Notes under the pieces: generated by a model
Seen by the model: only the letters and a program-made list of their open reading frames with translations
Database searches by the model: none
Told to the model about the DNA's origin: nothing
Translations under genes and position numbers: made by a program
Assembly (NCBI GenBank): GCA_041821315.1
Contig: JBGUEO010000024.1
Location: 11,138 to 75,137, forward strand
DNA: 64,000 nt
From: DIGJ01 sp041821315
Lineage (GTDB): Bacteria; Bacillota; Clostridia; Lachnospirales; Lachnospiraceae
Reading direction: 5' to 3'
Part shown: positions 59,759 to 64,000 of the stretch, piece after piece
Layout of the letters: every line of letters begins with the position of its first letter
How positions within the stretch are numbered: the first letter of the stretch is position 1

Positions 59759-62173
59759 ATGGTAACACCTTATAATCATAAGGAAGTAGAAAAGAAATGG
59801 CGTGATAACTGGGAAAAGAATCCAGTTAATGTAAAGGATGAAAAGAAACCAAAGTATTATTGTCTGGATATGTTTCCATATCCTTCAGGAAATGGACTTC
59901 ATGTAGGTCACTGGAGAGGATATGTAATTAGTGATGTTTGGAGTCGTTATAAAATGCTCAAAGGATATTATATTATTCATCCAATGGGGTGGGATGCATT
60001 TGGACTTCCTGCCGAGAATTATGCAATTAAAATGGGTGTTCATCCGGCTAAATCAACAGCCGAGAATGTTGCTAATATCAAACGTCAGATTCATGAAATC
60101 GCAGCGGTTTATGACTGGGATATGGAAGTAAATACAACCGATCCTAATTTCTATAAGTGGACGCAGTGGATTTTTGTAAAAATGTTTAAAGAAGGTTTGG
60201 CTTACGAAAAAGAAATGCCAATTAATTGGTGTCCATCTTGCAAGACTGGTCTTGCAAATGAAGAGGTGGTGAATGGAACATGTGAGCGTTGCGGTGCTGA
60301 TGTAACAAAGAAAAACTTGAAACAGTGGATGCTTCGAATTACGAAATATGCAGATCGCTTATTAACCGATCTTGATAAATTAGATTGGCCTCAAAAGGTT
60401 AAAAAGATGCAGTCGGATTGGATTGGAAAATCATATGGTGCAGAAGTGGATTTTAAGGTGGATGGCACCGACCGTGTAATTACGGTATATACGACCAGAC
60501 CGGATACACTGTATGGAGCAACCTTTATGGTAGTCGCACCAGAACACAGTATGGCTAAGAATTTAGCGACCGATGAAACGAAAGAAGCGGTCGAAAAATA
60601 CATCTATGAAGCATCTATGAAATCCAATGTGGACCGTCTTCAGGACAAAGACAAAACGGGTGTCTTTACTGGAAGCTATGCAATCAATCCATTAAATGGA
60701 GAAAAGACACCAATCTGGTTATCAGATTATGTATTGGCGGATTATGGAACAGGGGCTATTATGTGTGTACCAGCGCATGATGACAGGGACTTTGATTTTG
60801 CTAAGAAATTTGGCATTCCTATTGTACAAGTAATTGCAAAGGATGGAAAAGAAATCAAACCGATGGAAGAGGCTTATACCGAAGCTACTGGAATGATGAT
60901 TCATTCGGGTGAATGGAATGGAATGGAATCGGCGGTTCTTAAAAAAGAAGCGCCTGCAATGATAGAATCTCGAGGATTTGGAAGAAAGACAACAAACTAT
61001 AAACTGCGTGATTGGGTATTCTCAAGACAGCGTTACTGGGGTGAGCCAATTCCAATTGTACATTGCCCTCATTGCGGATGTGTAGCAGTACCAGAAGAAG
61101 AACTTCCATTATTACTTCCAAAAGTAGAATCGTATCAGCCAACTGGAACTGGCGAGTCACCACTAGCAGATATTACCGAATGGGTAAATACGACTTGCCC
61201 TACCTGTGGTGCACCTGCAAAACGTGAAACAAATACGATGCCTCAGTGGGCAGGTTCTTCGTGGTATTTCTTGCGCTATGTAGACAACCATAACAATGAA
61301 GAATTGGTAAGCAAGGAAAGGGCAGACAAATTGTTACCAGTTGATATGTATATCGGTGGGGTAGAACATGCGGTGCTTCATTTATTATATTCCAGATTCT
61401 ATACGAAATTTTTGCATGACATTGGAGTGGTAGACTTTGATGAGCCATTTAACAAATTATTCAATCAGGGAATGATTAATGGTAAAAATGGTATTAAAAT
61501 GAGTAAATCCAAGGGAAATGTGGTTTCACCAGATGATTTGGTAAAAGATTATGGATGTGATGCATTGCGTCTTTATGAATTGTTTGTAGGTCCACCAGAG
61601 CTTGATTCCGAATGGGATGACAGAGGGATTGACGGTGTATACCGCTTCTTAAACCGTTTTTGGAATTTAGTTCAAGAGAGCAAAGCTGCTAATAAGGCGG
61701 AAACAAAAGAGTCGGTGAAACTTCGTCATAAAATGATATATGATATTACGACACGGTTGGAAAATTTCAGCTTAAATACCGTAATCAGTGGATTTATGGA
61801 ATACAACAATAAATTTATAGAGATTACAAAAAAAGAAGGTGGAATCGATAAAAAGACATTGGAAACAGCAGTGATTCTCTTAGCACCATTTGCACCCCAT
61901 GTAGCAAGTGAACTTTTCGAAGTCCTTGGGAATACAACATCGGTGTTTGATGAAAGCTGGCCAGAATACAGCATAGAAGCAATGAAAGATGATGAGATTG
62001 AACTTGCAGTTCAAATCAATGGAAAAACAAAGATAACCGTGACGGTTGCAGCAGATGAAACGAAAGAGATTATATTAGAAGCTGCAAAAGAAGCGGTTCG
62101 TGATAAGTTGACTGGGACGATTGTAAAAGAAATCTATGTTCCGGGAAGAATCGTAAATATTGTAATGAAATAA
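59759..62173 (+). CDS. leuS: Leucyl-tRNA synthetase
   Basis: This 804-residue class I synthetase attaches leucine to tRNA-Leu. HIGH-type signature: MFPYPSGNGLHVGHWRGY; KMSKS loop: GIKMSKSKGNVVSP. The CP1 editing domain (VYTTRPDTLYGATFMVVAPE, TGAIMCVPAHDDRDFDFA) is intact. Zinc-type Cys sets appear at CPSCKTGLANEEVVNGTCERC and HCPHCGC. Start ATG 59759 behind AGGAGGA. Controlled by the T-box leader above. Confidence 0.99.
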   Translation: MVTPYNHKEVEKKWRDNWEKNPVNVKDEKKPKYYCLDMFPYPSGNGLHVGHWRGYVISDVWSRYKMLKGYYIIHPMGWDAFGLPAENYAIKMGVHPAKSTAENVANIKRQIHEIAAVYDWDMEVNTTDPNFYKWTQWIFVKMFKEGLAYEKEMPINWCPSCKTGLANEEVVNGTCERCGADVTKKNLKQWMLRITKYADRLLTDLDKLDWPQKVKKMQSDWIGKSYGAEVDFKVDGTDRVITVYTTRPDTLYGATFMVVAPEHSMAKNLATDETKEAVEKYIYEASMKSNVDRLQDKDKTGVFTGSYAINPLNGEKTPIWLSDYVLADYGTGAIMCVPAHDDRDFDFAKKFGIPIVQVIAKDGKEIKPMEEAYTEATGMMIHSGEWNGMESAVLKKEAPAMIESRGFGRKTTNYKLRDWVFSRQRYWGEPIPIVHCPHCGCVAVPEEELPLLLPKVESYQPTGTGESPLADITEWVNTTCPTCGAPAKRETNTMPQWAGSSWYFLRYVDNHNNEELVSKERADKLLPVDMYIGGVEHAVLHLLYSRFYTKFLHDIGVVDFDEPFNKLFNQGMINGKNGIKMSKSKGNVVSPDDLVKDYGCDALRLYELFVGPPELDSEWDDRGIDGVYRFLNRFWNLVQESKAANKAETKESVKLRHKMIYDITTRLENFSLNTVISGFMEYNNKFIEITKKEGGIDKKTLETAVILLAPFAPHVASELFEVLGNTTSVFDESWPEYSIEAMKDDEIELAVQINGKTKITVTVAADETKEIILEAAKEAVRDKLTGTIVKEIYVPGRIVNIVMK

Positions 62174-62349
62174 AATATGATATTCTGTAAACATTGTAAA
62201 TGTGGGCTAATCATAGGTTTAAAGCATTATACCTTAGTATAAGTTATTATATCTTGTTACTGTTTATTTTAGAATTAGAGTATAATTGGAGTAATAAAGT
62301 AGTAAAAATGGAGTAAAAAATCAATAGAATTTGAAGCATTTAAGCATAG

Positions 62350-62400
62350 AAATAAGGATATTATTAACAGAAAAACATAGTTGATAGTATCCTTATTTTT
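62350..62400 (+). terminator. Terminator downstream of leuS
   Basis: AAATAAGGATA (62350-62360) pairs with TATCCTTATTT (62388-62398) across a 27-nt loop, with T-run. It lies about 180 bp after the leuS stop. Confidence 0.6.
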
Positions 62401-62982
62401 GTGTTTAAAAGATTAATATTAAATTACACTTACCACCGGCTACCTTTACATTACACCAAACAAGTGTTTGTTCTGAATATTCCCTATCTCATCCATTCAC
62501 ACCTTATCATAATAGTATCATAATAGTATCGATGTCGAACCTCAAACGTTGATGTACGGCATTTCTTTGTTCATAACGAATAACAATTAATCATAAATAA
62601 TATGTAACTTATCTTCGGTATGTGGTTCGGTGCAGACAGTAAATACAATGATTGTAGCAATCTGCATTTCTAAAAAGGAGTTAGATTATCCTTTGGAAAT
62701 GGCATAAAGCCTTATTTTGTACGGATGTATCGAACTTAACAAACAAGATATTGAACACTAAGTATATTAGTTGTGATTTTCATTAGGAATTAACCATGAA
62801 AACAGTAAAAACTAAATCAAAATAACTCACAAGAACCTCAGAAATGGGGTTCTTTTTGAATTGTAAACAACCTATTATTATATCATTATTTGCGAAATAT
62901 TATTCAACTTTTGAATCAGAATCGACATTATTTTTAACTTTTTTGTTGTATTATAACTAAATACAGTTGTAATTTAAATAAT
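62401..62982. other. Gene-poor accessory-type stretch
   Basis: About 580 bp with no open frame of gene quality. A decayed coding trace is possible around 62635-62760 (VAICISKKELDYPLEMA, then an in-frame stop, then LILYGCIELNKQDIEH), but no family is recognised. A 10-bp tandem-like ATAATAGTATC repeat occurs at about 62510-62531. Composition is unlike the tightly packed housekeeping region before it, which suggests an insertion or decay zone. Confidence 0.4.
62831..62857 (+). terminator. Isolated terminator hairpin
   Basis: AAGAACCTCA pairs with TGGGGTTCTT (one wobble) around GAAA, followed by a T-run. It ends no intact gene, so it may belong to the decayed stretch or a small RNA. Confidence 0.7.
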
Positions 62983-62995
62983 GAGGTGGTACAAT

Positions 62996-63223
62996 ATGGT
63001 TATAAACAATGATGATTCTAAAGAAAACTATACTAAGGAGAGTGATATTATGTCAGCAAACGCAGCTATTAAAATTGACAATAACTTTTTTAATGATTTT
63101 TTAAAATTAAATAAGACTAAGATTAATGCTATCACTCCTAAAAATCCTACAATTTCTAAAGATGATGAATGGGCAAAAGAAGATTGTTGGGATAATGATT
63201 ATAAGGAGCAAGACGGTAAATGA
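62996..63223 (+). CDS. Putative antitoxin partner of MazF-like toxin
   Basis: This small acidic protein (75 residues from ATG 62996, or 57 from ATG 63050) ends with an ATGA overlap into a MazF/PemK-like gene, the usual antitoxin position. The segment SANAAIKIDNNFFNDFLKLN is followed by an Asp/Glu/Trp-rich tail (KDDEWAKEDCWDND). No DNA-binding fold is recognisable by eye, unlike many MazE proteins. GAGGTGG precedes 62996 and AAGGAGAG precedes 63050, so both starts are plausible. Confidence 0.65.
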   Translation: MVINNDDSKENYTKESDIMSANAAIKIDNNFFNDFLKLNKTKINAITPKNPTISKDDEWAKEDCWDNDYKEQDGK

Positions 63224-63549
63224 TTAATCAGTGGGATTTGTGGTTTGCAGATTTCCCATTTGAGGACTCAAACCAATCAAAAGATAGACCAGTAATTGTG
63301 TTAAATGTTGATCCACTTGAAGTATTATCTGTAAAGATAACAACTCACAATGTAAGAGATATGGATACATACGATACTCCTATTACAAAATGGAGAGAAG
63401 CTGGATTAAAGCAAGAATCAATAGCAAGAATATCTAAGACAACTAATTTGACTCAAGATAAGTTTAGAAGAAAAATAGGCGTATTACATAACGATGATAC
63501 TATGGAAATAATGAAAAAATATGTAGAATTTATTAATGAAATAAATTAA
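63220..63549 (+). CDS. MazF/PemK-like toxin (type II TA endoribonuclease)
   Basis: This 109-residue protein starts INQWDLWFADFPFEDSNQ and continues SKDRPVIVLN, the typical MazF/PemK beta-strand core with the catalytic-loop Arg. KTTNLTQDKFRRKIGVL is the later basic part, and Ser/Thr after ISK fits the active site. The family cleaves mRNA at short sequences. It is coupled to the upstream small gene by a 4-nt overlap. Confidence 0.82.
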   Translation: MINQWDLWFADFPFEDSNQSKDRPVIVLNVDPLEVLSVKITTHNVRDMDTYDTPITKWREAGLKQESIARISKTTNLTQDKFRRKIGVLHNDDTMEIMKKYVEFINEIN

Positions 63550-63600
63550 AGCATCTGGAGAAATCTAGGTGCTTTTTGTATTGAAAAATAGGAGGATAAT

Positions 63601-63807
63601 ATGTTAATGAGTAGCAGTCAACTGATTGATTCGGAAACGAGTATTAAATTCATTCCGATTGATAAACACGGACTAGAGGTAGAATTTAGAAAATATGATG
63701 CAGAAAGCGACAAATTAAAAACAGTGAATACTTATTATGTACCACGGAACAGATTTGTAGATATCATAAATACTATGATCGAGATTGAGCGTGAGATAGT
63801 TGTGTGA
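63601..63807 (+). CDS. Hypothetical 68-residue protein
   Basis: This small soluble protein (SQLIDSETSIKFIPIDKHGL, later TYYVPRNRFVDIINTMIEIE) has no recognised family. A clear ribosome site (TAGGAGGA) precedes ATG 63601. Its stop overlaps the next tiny ORF by one base (TGATG), suggesting coupled translation. It lies between the toxin gene and a terminator. Confidence 0.6.
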   Translation: MLMSSSQLIDSETSIKFIPIDKHGLEVEFRKYDAESDKLKTVNTYYVPRNRFVDIINTMIEIEREIVV

Positions 63808-63899
63808 TGAGTATTGAAGAGTTACAGGAAGAATACAAGGATAAGATTGATAACTTTGATGTTGATGCTTTAAAGAAGAATATGTCAGGTAACAAATAG
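63807..63899 (+). CDS. Hypothetical 30-residue protein
   Basis: This tiny ORF (SIEELQEEYKDKIDNFDV then DALKKNMSGNK) begins at ATG 63807 in the TGATG overlap with the 68-residue gene and ends just before a terminator. It is an acidic helical peptide with no family assigned. The coupling and terminator support it being real, but shortness keeps this uncertain. Confidence 0.45.
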   Translation: MSIEELQEEYKDKIDNFDVDALKKNMSGNK

Positions 63900-63901
63900 T
63901 T

Positions 63902-63935
63902 GGGTGGGCTTGAAATATAGCCTACCCCTTTTTTA
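63902..63935 (+). terminator. Terminator of the TA/small-ORF unit
   Basis: GGGTGGGCT pairs with AGCCTACCC (one wobble) over an 8-nt loop, followed by a T-run. Confidence 0.85.
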
Positions 63936-63956
63936 TTAAATAATAATTTGAACCAA

Positions 63957-63985
63957 ATCACGCATGCTGCGTGATAGCCCTTTTT
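63957..63985. terminator. Second hairpin with perfect 8-bp stem
   Basis: ATCACGCA-TGC-TGCGTGAT is a perfect dyad followed by AGCCCTTTTT. It may be a terminator for a gene on either side or an end-mark of the accessory region. Confidence 0.5.
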
Positions 63986-64000
63986 AGTTTTTTGCTGTGC

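Overview
The window is low-GC, Gram-positive-type DNA. It most likely comes from an anaerobic, spore-forming clostridium of the Lachnospiraceae type. Signs of this are strong AGGAGG ribosome sites, a GerA spore-germination protein, a Leu T-box, abundant ferredoxin and flavin chemistry, CUT1 transporters without their own ATPase, and a dgt-dnaG-rpoD-trmK housekeeping cluster. No tRNA, rRNA, CRISPR array or insertion sequence was recognised.

Region 1 (1-10.5 kb) is a carbohydrate locus. A YesN/YesM-type two-component pair reads leftward. A solute-binding lipoprotein, two CUT1 permeases, a GH43-like enzyme, a secreted beta-helix protein with two tandem C-terminal modules and a small anchored SurA-like protein read rightward. 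Region 2 (10.5-22.7 kb) is mixed: a LysR regulator divergent from a YeiH-type exporter, a YoaK-like protein, enolase, ferredoxins, a chemoreceptor, a split chromate transporter, a CAP-domain secreted protein, a NYN-LOTUS protein, and CcdA with a membrane thioredoxin.

Region 3 (23-42 kb) is the centrepiece. One operon encodes an RbsABC-type importer, methylthioribose kinase (MtnK) and methylthioribose-1-phosphate isomerase (MtnA). A DeoR regulator sits next to it. A second operon encodes a class II (fuculose-type) aldolase, a CoA-acylating aldehyde dehydrogenase, four hexameric and one pentameric bacterial microcompartment (BMC) shell proteins, PduL, a binding-protein-like protein without a signal peptide, an FAD-dependent disulfide oxidoreductase, a CoA-transferase-like pair, an iron alcohol dehydrogenase and DhaK/DhaL-like kinases. 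Together these read as a BMC-enclosed 'DHAP shunt'. Imported 5-methylthioribose and/or 5-deoxyribose would be phosphorylated, isomerised and cleaved to DHAP plus (methylthio)acetaldehyde. The aldehyde would be disposed of inside the shell as acyl-CoA, acyl-phosphate and alcohol. No glycyl-radical enzyme, B12 diol dehydratase, ethanolamine lyase, DeoC or BMC-T protein is present. The substrate and several accessory roles are inferred.

Region 4 (42-48 kb) holds a four-domain persulfide-handling flavoprotein, a DUF2383/ferritin-like protein, an orphan GerA-type protein, TspO and a short cis-prenyltransferase-like protein. Region 5 (48-62 kb) is housekeeping: adenine deaminase, dGTPase, primase, sigma-70, TrmK, a uridine-kinase-like protein, HflK/HflC, ExoIII and T-box-controlled leuS. 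Region 6 (62.2-64 kb) is accessory: a gene-poor stretch, a MazF/PemK-like toxin with a small upstream partner, and two tiny ORFs between terminator hairpins.
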